Part shown: positions 1 to 11,235 of the stretch, piece by piece
Layout of the letters: every line of letters starts with the position of its first letter
Position numbering within the stretch: position 1 is the stretch's first letter
Assembly: GCF_016545825.1 (NCBI RefSeq)
Contig: NC_052619.1
Location: 28,187,803-28,251,802, forward strand
Length of the DNA stretch: 64,000 nt
Direction of reading: 5' to 3'
From: Eucalyptus grandis
Lineage: Eukaryota > Streptophyta > Magnoliopsida > Myrtales > Myrtaceae
Translations under genes and position numbers: made by a program
The notes under the pieces: model-generated
What the model saw: only the letters and a program-made list of their open reading frames with translations
The model's database searches: none
Told to the model about the DNA's origin: nothing

Positions 1-1650
1 CCAGCCGTTTATCATTCTTTATTCTCACAGAATAGGGTTCTTTTTTATTAGATAAAAATTTGTGCATTAATTTAACCAACGCAAAGAAATGGTCGTTATT
101 GCGTTGCTTTGCATTGTGTCGATAATTCTTAGGCGGCTGTCGGCTCATCATGCGAAATTGATACGCTGGAGAAATGAACGAAGACATCGTTTAAGAAAAA
201 CTTGGTCAAACTATGTAAACAAATGGTGTAGAGAAATTGAATGTAATAATAATAAAAAATAAATAAATAAAAACCTGCGTAGATGAGAAGGGGTGGAAGA
301 AAAAGAACAGCTTCACATTAAGGATAAATCAAATCAGAGGAGGGAGGGAGGGAGAGAGAGAGAGAGAATACATATAAAATTTGAAAGAGCTTAATCTGAA
401 GGTTGCGTCCCTCTCTCCACTTACCACTATTTTCATGTCTTACACAGTACCATCATCTTTAAATATTTCCTTGTGTTTCTTCAAAGAAAACATGACCTTA
501 TTAAAGAATTTGTTCATTATCATCCTTGGTCAAAACGCCAAGTTGTAGTTCTCCGGGAGTACATAATCATAGTAATCTTCATAGTTAAACTTAATATACT
601 AAGCTCCAAATCAAGTTTTGATATGAGCAAGAATCGAAAGTTTTGATTCGACATGATAATTCTCTCAACTGTCATTGAATAGATTGAAAAACTTTTGATG
701 TTTTGTATTGCCAAAAAGTGTTTGGACTAGATTGGAATCTATCTTATTTACTGCCCAAATATAAAGTTTTCAATGCCAATGATAGACCCAACTACCCATC
801 GGGTGAGCTCCTCATCATACCTCACCACAATTTGACAAGGGAATTCAAGACCAATTGATGATATATTTAAGACACAAACCCATCCTTCGCAAACTAATCA
901 ATTTCAGTGAATTACTTGAACGAATGAGATCGATCTAACTTGTCAAAACCCCAACAAGATATCGTGCGGCACGTTTGGATTCATCAAGTAGCTAAGCGAT
1001 GGCCAAACGTGGCAGATGTATGTATTCTATAGATATGGGAGATAGATATCCTCATCAGCACAAGACAAAGATGTGCCTGTCTATATGATTAGACACCCGC
1101 TTAATAATTGCAAAAGAACAAAAGAGCCCATGTAACCAACTGAAGAACAAAATCATAGAAAAGCCCGCACGGTCCTAGTGTTCTCTCTCATACGCAACAG
1201 GACCAAAGAAAAGATTTTACACTGCTTCCGTGCCCGTCTCCCTCTCTCGATCTCTCGTTTGTTAGCCGGCGGCCATCATTGTTGTCAGTGATCATCAAAG
1301 ATTCCCTAGGATAATTTCCTGCATGAGAAGAACTCTATTGATTTTTTCATATCTTCGAAAATGAGGCATATATCTTCACTTGATTGTTCAAATCTTTTTA
1401 AAATAATTTTTCTTACGATCGAAATATTGTAATAATTCTATCGATTTCCTCATATATTTCGAGATTGCGTGTATATCTTTAATCGATTATGTATACGAGG
1501 AATCAATAAAATTATCAAAACATCACGCTCTAACCTAGGAAATTATCTCAAGGAATCCCTAATTTTCGCTGACGTATGTTGCCTCGAGACCAACAAGCTC
1601 CCCTGCAAGAAAGGCCCGTGTGGCTAGAGAGAGAGAGAGGGGGGGGGAGG
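1..1650. other. Intergenic region upstream of GH3 gene
   Basis: AT-rich DNA with many stops in all frames and no recognisable coding sequence. A purine-rich simple repeat, GGGA then GA units, lies at about 338-368. The block leads into a GC-rich proximal promoter that begins near 1650. Confidence 0.6.
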
Positions 1651-1694
1651 GAGGACGCTGACGCGTACATACAAGGACCCCGCAGCTGACGTGG

Positions 1695-1786
1695 CCGACA
1701 CCCGGGCCCCGCATGTCGGGGCGACCCGGCGCAAGATGACCTGTCGCGGGCCCCAGCTCCCCCCGGGCGGGGACAACTGTCCGACA
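1695..1786. promoter_or_regulatory. Cluster of TGTCGG auxin response elements in the GH3 promoter
   Basis: Three perfect copies of the high-affinity ARF core TGTCGG lie here: minus strand at 1695-1700, plus strand at 1714-1719 and minus strand at 1781-1786. The first two face away from each other with 13 bp between them. TGTCGC variants sit at 1742 and 1798. An ACGTGGC (G-box-like) core overlaps the first site at about 1690-1695. The cluster is about 110-200 bp upstream of the TATA box. GH3 genes are classical primary auxin-response genes, so paired ARF sites are expected; actual binding is inferred. Confidence 0.6.
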
Positions 1787-1891
1787 CAAATATTTGATGT
1801 CGCCGGGGGGGCCCGCTGCCGCTGCCGTTCCCTTCCGGAAAACCACTATTCCACTCGGCTCTTACGTGCCCATCTCCACGCACCTTGCCAG

Positions 1892-1899
1892 TATAAATA
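1892..1899 (+). promoter_or_regulatory. TATA box of GH3 gene
   Basis: A perfect TATAAATA lies 161 bp before the start codon of the GH3 gene, in GC-rich surroundings. Transcription would start near 1925-1930, giving a pyrimidine-rich leader of about 130 nt. Confidence 0.7.
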
Positions 1900-1954
1900 G
1901 GAGCCTTCTCCTTGCATGGTTTCCTCACAGCACTCGCCCCACCACCACCAAGAG

Positions 1955-2024
1955 CCTCTCTCCTCTTTCTCTTCACAAATACACACAAACCTCTCTCCTC
2001 TTTCTCTTCACAAATACACACAAG
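1955..2024 (+). repeat. Two 35-bp tandem units in the GH3 5' leader
   Basis: A 35-bp unit starting CCTCTCTCCTC and ending in ACACACAA occurs at 1955-1989 and again, nearly identical, at 1990-2024. It is followed by a CT dinucleotide run at about 2027-2053 that ends just before the start codon. All of it lies in the predicted leader. CT-rich leaders are common in plant genes. Confidence 0.85.
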
Positions 2025-2025
2025 C

Positions 2026-2058
<33 letters not shown>

Positions 2059-2059
2059 C

Positions 2060-4378
2060 ATGGCCAACTCGGTGATGCCGTCTCCGATGGGCGCGCCGGC
2101 ATGCGAGAAGGACGCTAAGGCGCTCGGGTTCATCGAGGAGATGACCCAAAACGTGGACTCGGTCCAGGAGAGGGTGCTCAGGGAGATCCTGACCCGAAAC
2201 TCAGGGACCGAGTACCTGAGCCGGTTTAGGCTCGGCGGGGCCACCGACCGCGGCTCGTTCAAGGCCAAGGTCCCCGTGGTGACCTACGAGGACCTCCAGC
2301 CCGAGATCCAGCGCATCGCCAGTGGCGACCGTTCCAACATCCTGTGCTCTCAGCCCATCTCTGAGTTCCTCACCAGGTGCAATTTCATTGAACCGCTGAG
2401 TTTATTTTTTTCCCCTTTTTTCCTTTGATATCGCGTCCGCTATACGTTGATCCTAGTAATTTAAAGGGGGAAAAGAAGCTCGGAATCTGTTTATTTTATG
2501 TCCTTTCTATCTATAGAAGATGATGGCCTTAAAATAGATTTGAGCATATAATAATGAGTGCGCATATTCGCAGTTCGGGTACTTCGGCTGGAGAGAGAAA
2601 GCTGATGCCGACCATTCAAGAGGAGCTGGACCGTCGCCAACTACTCTATAGTCTCCTCATGCCGGTCATGAACCTGTGAGTATTGCCTAAAAACAAATGA
2701 TGGCGGCTATGGCCAGAATGTTTCCAGAACGAGAATTTAATAATAAAGAAATGATGGCGGGTGCTGTACTTTTTTAAGTTTGCACTTTTTTGCAAGTATC
2801 TCCCCAAGAAGATCCCCATGGTTCTTTTGGTAGTGGATCCCTTTCGCCTTGAGACCATCTACAGTGAAACGCGAGTATAAAATGATATTGTCTTGTACAA
2901 TAAATCAAAATAACATTCCTCTTATAACTAATCAAGTTATTTTGGAAGGGACATCTGAAGTTTTTTTTATTTTTTTTTTATTTTTGTTGTTGTTGATGTG
3001 CAGTTATGTGCCTGGGCTGGACAAGGGCAAGGGCCTCTACTTCCTCTTCATCAAGGCGGAGACTAAGACGCCGGGCGGCCTAGTGGCGCGCCCGGTGCTC
3101 ACGAGCTACTACAAGAGCGAGCACTTCAAGACCCGTCCGTACGACCCATACAATGTCTACACAAGCCCGAACGAGGCCATCCTTTGCCCAGACTCCTTCC
3201 AGAGCATGTACACCCAGATGCTCTACGGCCTCCTCATGCGTGAGGAGGTTCTCCGCGTCGGTGCCGTGTTCGCCTCCGGCCTTCTCCGTGCCATCAAGTT
3301 CCTCCAGCTCAACTGGGAGCAGCTAGCCCACGACATCGCCACCGGCTCCCTAAACCCTAAGGTCACTGACCCCGCCATCCGGGAGTGTATGTCCAAGATC
3401 GTGAGTCCTAAACCGGACCTTGCCGAGTTCATTCGAAAGGAATGTTCTGGCGAAAATTGGGATCGGATCATAACTAGGATTTGGCCCAACACTAAGTACT
3501 TGGATGTGATCGTGACTGGGGCTATGGCTCAATACATACCAACCCTGGAATATTATAGTGGTGGCTTGCCCATGGCATGCACTATGTATGCCTCATCCGA
3601 ATGCTACTTTGGGCTAAACCTAAAACCCATGTGCAAGCCCTCAGAGGTTTCGTACACGATCATGCCGAACATGGGATACTTTGAGTTCCTCCCCCATGAC
3701 CCGTCGGCCCCTCCCCTGTCACGGGACTCCCCTCCCCGACTCATCGACCTGGCAGATGTCGAGGTTGGGAAGGAGTACGAGCTTGTCATCACAACCTATC
3801 CAGGCCTCTGCCGGTACCGGGTCGGTGATATCCTCCAAGTCACAGGCTTCCACAACGCTGCCCCACAGTTCCGCTTCGTGCGGCGGAAGAATGTGCTCTT
3901 GAGCATCGACTCAGACAAGACGGATGAGTCGGAGCTCCAGAAGGCTGTGGAGAGTGCGTCGGCGCTCCTCCGCGAGTTTAACACTAGTGTGGTCGAGTAC
4001 ACAAGCTACGCCGACACGAAGACCATCCCAGGGCACTACGTCATCTATTGGGAACTGCTTGCGAAGGAGCCAAACAAAGCACCTCCTAATGAGGTACTCA
4101 ACCGGTGTTGCCTCGCCATGGAAGAATGTCTCAACACCGTGTACCGGCAATGCCGGGTGGCAGATAACTCCATTGGGCCTCTAGAGATAAGGGTGGTGAA
4201 AAATGGTACATTTGAGGAGCTCATGGACTATGCAATCTCTAGGGGTGCTTCGATCAATCAATACAAGGCACCGAGATGTGTGACTTACACGCCTATGTTG
4301 GAGCTTCTCAATTCAAGGGTGGTCTCGGCGCATTTCAGCCCTAGTGCGCCGCACTGGACCCCTGAACGACGTCGCTGA
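2060..4378 (+). CDS. GH3.1: GH3 acyl-acid-amido synthetase (IAA-amido synthetase, GH3.1-like)
   Basis: Three coding exons: 2060-2376, 2574-2675 and 3004-4378, with GT-AG introns and all phases consistent. The product is 597 aa, normal for the family (about 575-612). GH3 enzymes adenylate an acyl acid with ATP and join it to an amino acid; close relatives conjugate indole-3-acetic acid, lowering active auxin in the cytosol. The three family motifs are visible: [10 protein letters not shown] at residues 106-115 (ATP binding, built across the first intron), YASSECYFG at 335-343 and YRVGD at 411-415. The N-terminal part ([14 protein letters not shown]) and the whole body follow Arabidopsis GH3.1, so the auxin-active group II is most likely; the exact paralogue number is uncertain. 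The ATG at 2060 is chosen because upstream in-frame codons are leader sequence (SLSLSL). The second intron ends in a T-rich tract. Auxin induction is suggested by the TGTCGG cluster upstream. Confidence 0.96.
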
Positions 4379-5450
4379 CCGGGTGCAGATCATGATCGGA
4401 TCTAGTCAGATCGACTGGAAAAAAAGGGAACAAGCTTTTGGTCCTGTCTCTGCCGCCGTATCATATCTCTCTCTTGCTGGACATTTTCTTAACTTTTCAA
4501 AAGTGTCTCTTTAGCTCTTCTTTTGAATTCCTGGCGTTCCATGTGTTGATGCGGAATAAGAAGTTCAGATAATCTGGGCGAATGATGTAATTGTCAATGT
4601 GTTGTAGGCCTCAATGTTTATTCCGTTTTGTGTCGCTCTGCCTTCGCTTTCTTCTTTCCCAAAAGTTGAAGACAGAGACTTGTAAAAATGGGGCTTGTTT
4701 TGCAGGTGATGGTAATGGCAATTTTTTCTAAATTTGTGGAAACATCTAGTGGCAATGTTGTGATTTCGGTCAGGATCGTGTAGGCATCTTATGCATGGAA
4801 TTTTGTTCACGTGCTAGATATTCCTCTGCGAACTAGGGTTTCGTTGTTGCTGGTGGGGTTAACGTGATGGCTAAAGATAGTTTTCTTCAGTCGGCTAATG
4901 CTTTTGGAAGCTTATGATGAGGTTTTAGTGGGTGGATGGACATGTGAATTCGGTATATACCTCAGACTTTTTGACGGGCTTAAAGCCCTTTTCTTTCTCC
5001 TTTTTAACTTTTCATATGCTTCAGTATTACTTTTGGGCTCCAGTATTACTTTTGTTGACATCCGACATTGAAATTTGATCCTTTGTTTAGTACAAGCATC
5101 CATTATTACTCAGGCTAAAAAGAAACGGCAAGCAGCCATTTAAACTTCTTTTTAATTGGGTTTGTCTGCAAGAGCTAAATATAGTCGTTAGCAAAAAGTT
5201 AATATGAACTAGATCGCCCCCACACTCACGAACTAGCATCAAGGATACAAAAAATAATCAAATTAAAAATATTGTAGTAAATTAAAGCTAAAAAATGGGG
5301 TTGAGTACATTAGCTTCACAATTTCTAAGTGTGGGGGACAATATTTATTCCACTTTCAAATGAAAAGGTAGTTTGTAGCTAGACAAGTGGTTTACTTTTA
5401 AGATGCATTATAGTTTTTAACATTCAAAAGAACTGATAAATGTTATTAAT
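4379..5450. other. GH3 3' region and intergenic DNA
   Basis: The first few hundred bases after the stop are T-rich and probably hold the 3' UTR; no single polyadenylation signal stands out. Beyond about 5100 the DNA is AT-rich with no supported gene. Confidence 0.5.
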
Positions 5451-5504
5451 GAGCAAAAATAGGTATAATAATTGAGAAGACAAGGTTCACACACAGAGGT
5501 CTTA

Positions 5505-6427
5505 GGGTGCGTTTGGGAAGATTTTTGGGGAAAGTCCTTGAGAAAATGCAAAGGTCTTTGAGTCAAGGGTGTTTTCCAAAATGCAAAGTGTGTTTGGTAA
5601 ATTTATTTGTGAAAGTCCATTGTGAAGTATACTTGTGCAAAATAGTGTTTGGGTAAATTAAATTTGCAAAATACTTTTATTTTAAAAAAAGGAAAGTTGG
5701 CCGGCCAAGGCTTCGCCGGTTACTGCCGGCCAAGGCTTCACACCGGCCAAGGGTAGACGATTCGACGAGGGTCGCGGCGACCCTCACCGCGCTGTCGCGC
5801 AACCCACCGCGCCGCGAAGGTCACCACGAGGTCGTAGAGGATCTGGGTCGCGGCGAGGTCCTGGTTCGCCTGGGTCGCTGCGACCTCCGGCGACCTCCGC
5901 GACCCCAATTTGGGTCGCCTGGGTCGCCGCGACCTTCGGCGACCTCCGCGACCCGGATCTAGGTTGCCTGGCGCGGCGACCTCCACAACTCAAATCTGGG
6001 TCGCCGCGACCTCGGCGACCAGTTTGTGTCACGGTGGTCGTGGGTCGCCGAAGGTCGCGGCGACACCTCGCCGCGACCCGGCGACCTCCGCGACCTAGAT
6101 CTGGGTCGTGCGACTGGTCGGTGACGGTCGCCGGGGTGCGGCGACGGTTGCCGGCCTCTCTCCAACCCATCGCCACCTCGCTGGCCGATTCGCCACCTCG
6201 CCTGCCGACATCTGAGAATTCAACGAAGGGGAAGATGAACAGTGCATCGGGCCTTCCGAAAATGCTGAAAGCCTAAGGCAGCCTAGGACCTGCCTTGGGC
6301 TTTCAGCCTTTGGAAGGCCAGCATTTCTTCAAGGTAGGTCTAAAAATTTTTCCCAAACACCCAATATTTGGGCAAATGGGCTTTGGGTACCCAAAGGTAC
6401 TTGGCAAAGTTGGTGCCAAACGCACCC
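5505..6427. mobile_element. Non-autonomous PIF/Harbinger (Tourist-like) element
   Basis: The element begins GGGTGCGTTTGG and ends in its exact inverse, CCAAACGCACCC, giving 12-bp perfect terminal inverted repeats. TTA stands directly outside each end (5502-5504 and 6428-6430); the uninterrupted copy of the flank at 6561-6563 has a single TTA. A 3-bp TTA duplication with GGG...GTTTGG termini is the signature of PIF/Harbinger and Tourist elements. Subterminal GTGTTTGG-like repeats occur on the left, for example near 5590 and 5646. There is no transposase; the centre is a GC-rich repetitive block, so the element would need a transposase in trans. Confidence 0.85.
5700..6190. repeat. GC-rich degenerate repeat inside the Harbinger-like element
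   Basis: A strongly GC-rich island in AT-rich surroundings, built from variants of GGCGACCTCCGCGACC and GGGTCGCCGCGACC on both strands, preceded by three CCGGCCAAGGCTTC-like units at about 5699-5750. Long frames are open on both strands only because the repeat is GC-rich; their arginine- and proline-rich products look like no protein family. Confidence 0.8.
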
Positions 6428-6660
6428 TTATTATATTCATATTTACATGATATATCTACCACAGTAGATGGGCAAACAAGGGGATACAATGTCCAAATCA
6501 CTCCTTCAATGAGCAAACACAGATATAATAATTGAGAAGACAAGGTTCACAACATAGATCTTATTATATTCATATTTACATGATCATGTCTACCATAGTA
6601 GATGCCCTTTTCTATGTGAAGGCAAACAAGGGGATAAAATAGCCAAATCACTCCTTCAAC

Positions 6661-8250
6661 TTGCTCCTCTAATTGACTAGTCTCGATGGAGAAGTTCAAC
6701 TACAGAAAGTTTGTTTGCTTTTGAAACTTGTAGAATCCATGCATATGTTGACCTACTATTTCTAGGGCAAGAAAATGCCCTACTACATTTATTCGCCTAA
6801 CAGACATTATAAAGAGGGTGACATTTTCTATAAGTTATTAGGCATATAGCCAATGTCGGCCACATTATGTTGTTCTAAGCTGCATCATTGCCTAATATTC
6901 ATTTGGAGAAAATCGTGTGACGTTCGTTCACCTTCTTATCTTTTTCCGCCTCTTTTCTTGCTTCATAACTTTAGTCTTCTTCAAATATTAAAAGTCTAAT
7001 CGTACTGACACATCCCATAAAAGACCAAAACCCTAATTATATCGTCTCTACCTATCTAGGGTTTGTCATCATGTGCTCCTATTAATGATAACAAAGCTGC
7101 TAACCATTTCGTATAGGATTCGTCCTTTGACCTCTATGCCGTATTCAAAGTACGATTGTTTTTTATAAGAGTAAATTATAGTTATATTTTAGCGTTCCGT
7201 TAAGTTTTTTCTAACCAAATAAATTAATGTAATGATGCAAACTTCGATCCTTCATTAGTTGTCTAGAACCAAGAAGTCAACGACTCTATACTTAGTCTTG
7301 TTCAAACATGTAATTAACAAACATGTTATATGTCAGTAGTTGATACACAGCATTGTTGTAGTCCAAAGCAAGTCTAGATGCACGGTACTTGAAATATTGA
7401 AATACAGCTTTCCGCCTCTGAATTCAAGGGCCGAGGGAATTTTGAAAGACTAGTCATTCATATTTTCGCAAAAAGAATTGCACAATTAATGATAATGGAT
7501 CGCTAATTAAAGAGTCTATATTTGTTTCGCATTATTTTCTAGAAAATGATGGCTTGTATAGTTTACAATAATGAATTAACGAAATTGGTGCATACATATT
7601 CTCTTGCATCCCACATCTTACGAACAAGTCCTACTAGACATGGCTTGCCCACAAGACATGGGTCTAATATATCATGCTATAAGTGACTTTTGCACATTAA
7701 ACACATTGATCCTTTTTAGGGGAATTGTTTCTTTTCCAAATGAAAATTTAAGAGTTTTCCAAGAAAAAGTGAAAATTTAGAGAATTTTCTTCCCAATATG
7801 TAGTAAAATTGACTAACATGCTTGCGACATAATGCACTATAGAGAGTAAAATTACCTCAATTCCATCTAAGAAAACATGTAGTAAAATACCGTAGTATAG
7901 TTTAAGTTACTTAAACCAAAGTAATAACGGAAAAAGAAATGACCAACGAGTAGAAATAAATCCTAATAAACTTAAGTCTTGTAAAGTATGACATAGGAGA
8001 TTTTGGAAAGTGTGATACAAATTTTTATATATGGCAAATCAGTCCATAAAATTCAATCATCTTCCGTATGATATATAAATTTCTAATGATATTTCTTAAA
8101 AAATATCATGATATTGTCACTCCGACAAGTCTCAAGACACTATTTCCATATAAGAAGATCGATGTGGTAGAGAAGCAGATTGAATAAACATGAATTTTCA
8201 AGAAAAAATTAAGCGTAAAACCCTTCTCATGGGCAAATATATAAGCAATC
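6661..8250. other. AT-rich intergenic DNA, nothing recognised
   Basis: No open frame, repeat pair or RNA gene that I can support. Confidence 0.5.
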
Positions 8251-8559
8251 TATGTCACTTGCAAGGCTTGATTGCGAATGCAATCGATTCGATTTTGATC
8301 TTTTTCCAGTACGATACTATCACTACAACTATGAACTGACCATATACCAAACGCATCATAATCATAAGACTAATTCGCGCGGAAGAGGTTGTTGCTCCAC
8401 AATAATTACCAAATCACTTAAATCTGCCATGCCTGCCCATCCCCCCCAAGCCACAAGCAAGTCCCGCACGTGGCTTAAATATTTTTGGCTTTTACCCAAA
8501 GTTACTATAACACGGCTTTGGTGAAACAGCAAAATCTTGCAAAGTTGCACCTGCAAGAA

Positions 8560-9240
8560 TAATATAAAGCGACAAACTCTTATCTTGTACTTTATCTTGG
8601 AAAGCAATGTGGCAAAATCTGGTCGCGGGGATACTCAGATATAGTCGGCAGCCAAAGAGTTACCAAAAATCGAAATGACAAGCATCTAATCCCAATAAAA
8701 GACCGCGCAGGCCGGAAAAAAGCCGAAAGCGGTTCCTGGCTTTTAACGGAAACCTTTTTATCGCCCTCTAGAGAAACCCAGAGCAAACCAAAGCTCACGA
8801 TAAAGCGATCTTTGAACGAGCCACGAATCGGGTCACGTCCTGATAAAGGACTCCATTCATCGAAACGCGAAAACAAAGCAATGGGTTTGACCGTCCAGCT
8901 TGGGGAATGGTTTGAACGTGGCCCAGCGAAAAGGGAACTTCGCTCAAGGGTTAACCAGCCCGGTTGCTTCAGGGACGAAACAGCGAAGATTCTTCAAAGC
9001 ACTCGATTTCCTTTGGAGAATTCAAAAAGATCCCGGATGGAATGTTTGGGAAAGAATGAGTTCACTGGATCACGAGGACGATTTCGTTGTCTCCTTCATC
9101 ATGGTGCATTAATGTCGCGGCATCATAAAAGGGAAAGGCGTAGGAGATTGGTCATGGTTCAAGTTTCCACAACCATGATTTCGAACGGCCCAAAGCAACG
9201 CTTTGCATGGCCTTAAACCGCCGTTGAAGCCGTAATAGCG
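8560..9240. other. Block of unusual composition, no gene recognised
   Basis: Composition is more balanced and more CpG-containing than the flanks. A 134-codon plus-strand frame (8812-9216) and a 94-codon minus-strand frame (8592-8876) exist, but neither resembles a protein family, and both have skewed, basic compositions. The texture recalls plant mitochondrial DNA or a decayed retroelement; I cannot decide. Confidence 0.3.
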
Positions 9241-9399
9241 GCAATCCTTTCCGTTTCAGGGTGGTGGTTGGTAAGTGGAGTGCTGAATACGTCTCGAATT
9301 CTAGCCGAGAAGCAACTCGGATTGAAGCCTGGAAACAACGAAGATCGGAATTAGGCATGTCCAAGAGGGAAGTAGGACCAAGGTGCTCGAGCCACAAGT

Positions 9400-10440
9400 T
9401 GGAAACCTATCTTTAACTTCAGGAAAATGATTATTCTCTTTAAAAAATCTGAAATCATTTTCTAAAATATGATTAGATATTAACCCTTTGACCGACTTTG
9501 CATTTGGGCACAAGAGAACCCCAATGTCTGTTCTCAAGCCCTTGATAGAGGCCACGGGCCAATACCAAGTCCACTGGGGTCCATCAAGGCCAATACTATG
9601 TTCAAAGAGTCTAGACCCATAACCCTAGCGCTCAAACCCAAGTCCACAGTGGTTGGGCGCAAGACACCGGCGCTCATGGCTAGGCCTAAGACTTTGGTAT
9701 TGTTGCCCAACTCCTCAATGGCCCAGCTCAAGTCTACAAAGGCTAGACTTAGGTCCACAACTCACGCACTCAAGACTAGGTCCATCAAGGTGACCATGAC
9801 CTTGATACCAGTGCTCAGGCGCATGTCCATTGAGGCTAGGCTCGAGGCCTCAATGCCCATGCCCCCGGCACCCAATGCCAAAACAACGTTCCCGACCCAA
9901 GTCCTATCCTCAGTGCCTGAGCTTGAGACCCAGGCACCCATGCCTAGGCCCTCAACGCCTTGGCCTCAGTCCTTAGTCCATTAAGGTCAAGTCTAGGATG
10001 CTAGCACCCACCTGAGTCAATCAAGGCTAAGCTCGAGACCCTATGCTTGCACCTTGGTTCATTGAGGTTGGGCCCATGTCCATCAAGGTTCCAAAGACCT
10101 TGGTGCCAAGCCCAATTCTATGACACCTACATTCAACTCCATGGAGGCTGAGACCCGAACCTTGGACCTATATGCCGATTCCCAGTGCTCAATAGGCCTA
10201 GGTGAGGTCCATCAACATCAGACTTGAGACCTTAGTACCTATATTTGGTTCCCCGGTTGCTTAGCACCCAAATAATATTTGTCTACATAGGAAAATCAAA
10301 TTATATTTTCCTTACCAAACAATGTAAAATATTTTTCAGTTCATTTTCAAGTTTTAGCTAAATACCGAAAAATATTCATTTTTCTAGAAAATAACTTTCT
10401 AGGAAAACATTTTGTAGTAATGTCACAATTTTCGTGAAAC
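9400..10440. repeat. Dispersed element with a low-complexity core
   Basis: Arms rich in GAAAA/TTTTC (such as AGGAAAATGATTATTCTC near 9420 and TTTTTCTAGAAAATAAC near 10378) surround a core at about 9500-10260. The core consists of loose repeats of GTCCATCAAGG, GAGGCTAGGCTCGAG and CCATGCC. The same architecture and shared phrases recur at 33050-33850. The 128-codon frame at 9598-9984 is a by-product of the repeat. Exact ends are not defined. Confidence 0.55.
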
Positions 10441-10929
10441 AAATGGAGGCTATATGAAAAAAATTTAAATGGCTTGATAAAAAAAAAAAAAAATTGGTCG
10501 ATTGAGGATGTCGGGGAATAGTTTCAAGTTGTTTTCAATTTCTTGGCCAAGCTCGAGAAAATTGGAACCCGTGTCTCCGTCAGGAAACGTTTCCAAGACA
10601 CAAAAAGGTAAATTCCTATTTGCACATCCCATTTTCATTTGAAATGAGATAAAGGATTTTGAGAATTCTCATGAACCAAACACGCACTAGTTCTGAATTT
10701 CGGAAAATTGAACTTTAATTGGTGACGTGTTGCGTATCAAATAATTAAATAGGATACTTTCTTTATACCCATAAAAAACGGGGGATACTTTATCATTAGA
10801 TATGTCAAAATTATGAAACTTGCAATCTTACATTTATAAATGACTGGTAAATTGTAACGGGCATTGCACGTGCTGAGACAATATATTTTCTTTAAAATGT
10901 CTAAAAATCAAATTTGCTGAAGCGTAATA

Positions 10930-10943
10930 TGAGGATTCTCTAT

Positions 10944-10944
<1 letters not shown>
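10930..10944. repeat. Target-site duplication of LINE (3' side)
   Basis: TGAGGATTCTCTATT, identical to 16765-16779. It directly adjoins the (TTTA)n tail, whose first repeat overlaps its last bases. Confidence 0.93.
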
Positions 10945-10982
<38 letters not shown>

Positions 10983-10984
10983 TT
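10941..10984 (-). repeat. (TTTA)n tail of LINE
   Basis: About eleven TTTA units. On the element's own strand this is a (TAAA)n tail, the 3' terminus expected of a plant LINE. It is also a microsatellite likely to vary in length. Confidence 0.9.
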
Positions 10985-11235
10985 TTGATCTCTAAACCAT
11001 CATCATTTTATTTACTACTTCATATGATGAAACAAAACACTCGAGCATCGTAGCATAGTAGATCAAATAAAACGGGGGAGATTATAAATCCAAATCAGGG
11101 GTAGAGAGTTGTTTCGGCATGCCTTCGCGATCCAGTCCGCGGGCGGTTTAAGTTTTCGCTACGGTGGGCCAACATCGGGCCGGAAGGTGAAGTAATTTTG
11201 CAGGGCCCGTTTCACGGTCGGATTCAGTTCCCAAC

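Larger units (their letters stand above)
5451..6660. repeat. Local duplication, one copy interrupted by a transposon
   Basis: A sequence of about 140-150 bp occurs twice. Copy 1 is split: left arm 5451-5504, right arm 6428-6510. Copy 2 is uninterrupted at 6511-6660. Both start GAGCAAA, share ATAATAATTGAGAAGACAAG and continue into TTATATTCATATTTACATGA. Copy 2 holds about 17 extra bases after GTAGATG. Copy 2 therefore shows what the site looked like before the insertion at 5505-6427. Confidence 0.9.

Noticed and set aside
1916..2059. Upstream in-frame start for GH3
   Set aside because: The added residues come from the CT repeat and tandem leader units, and lie within the predicted 5' leader downstream of the TATA box.
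5784..6276. Long overlapping frames on both strands
   Set aside because: They are produced by the GC-rich repeat, are arginine- and proline-rich, and match no family.
9598..9984. 128-codon Pro/Thr-rich frame
   Set aside because: It runs through loose GTCCA/AAGGC repeats; the same kind of core appears at 33 kb without this frame.
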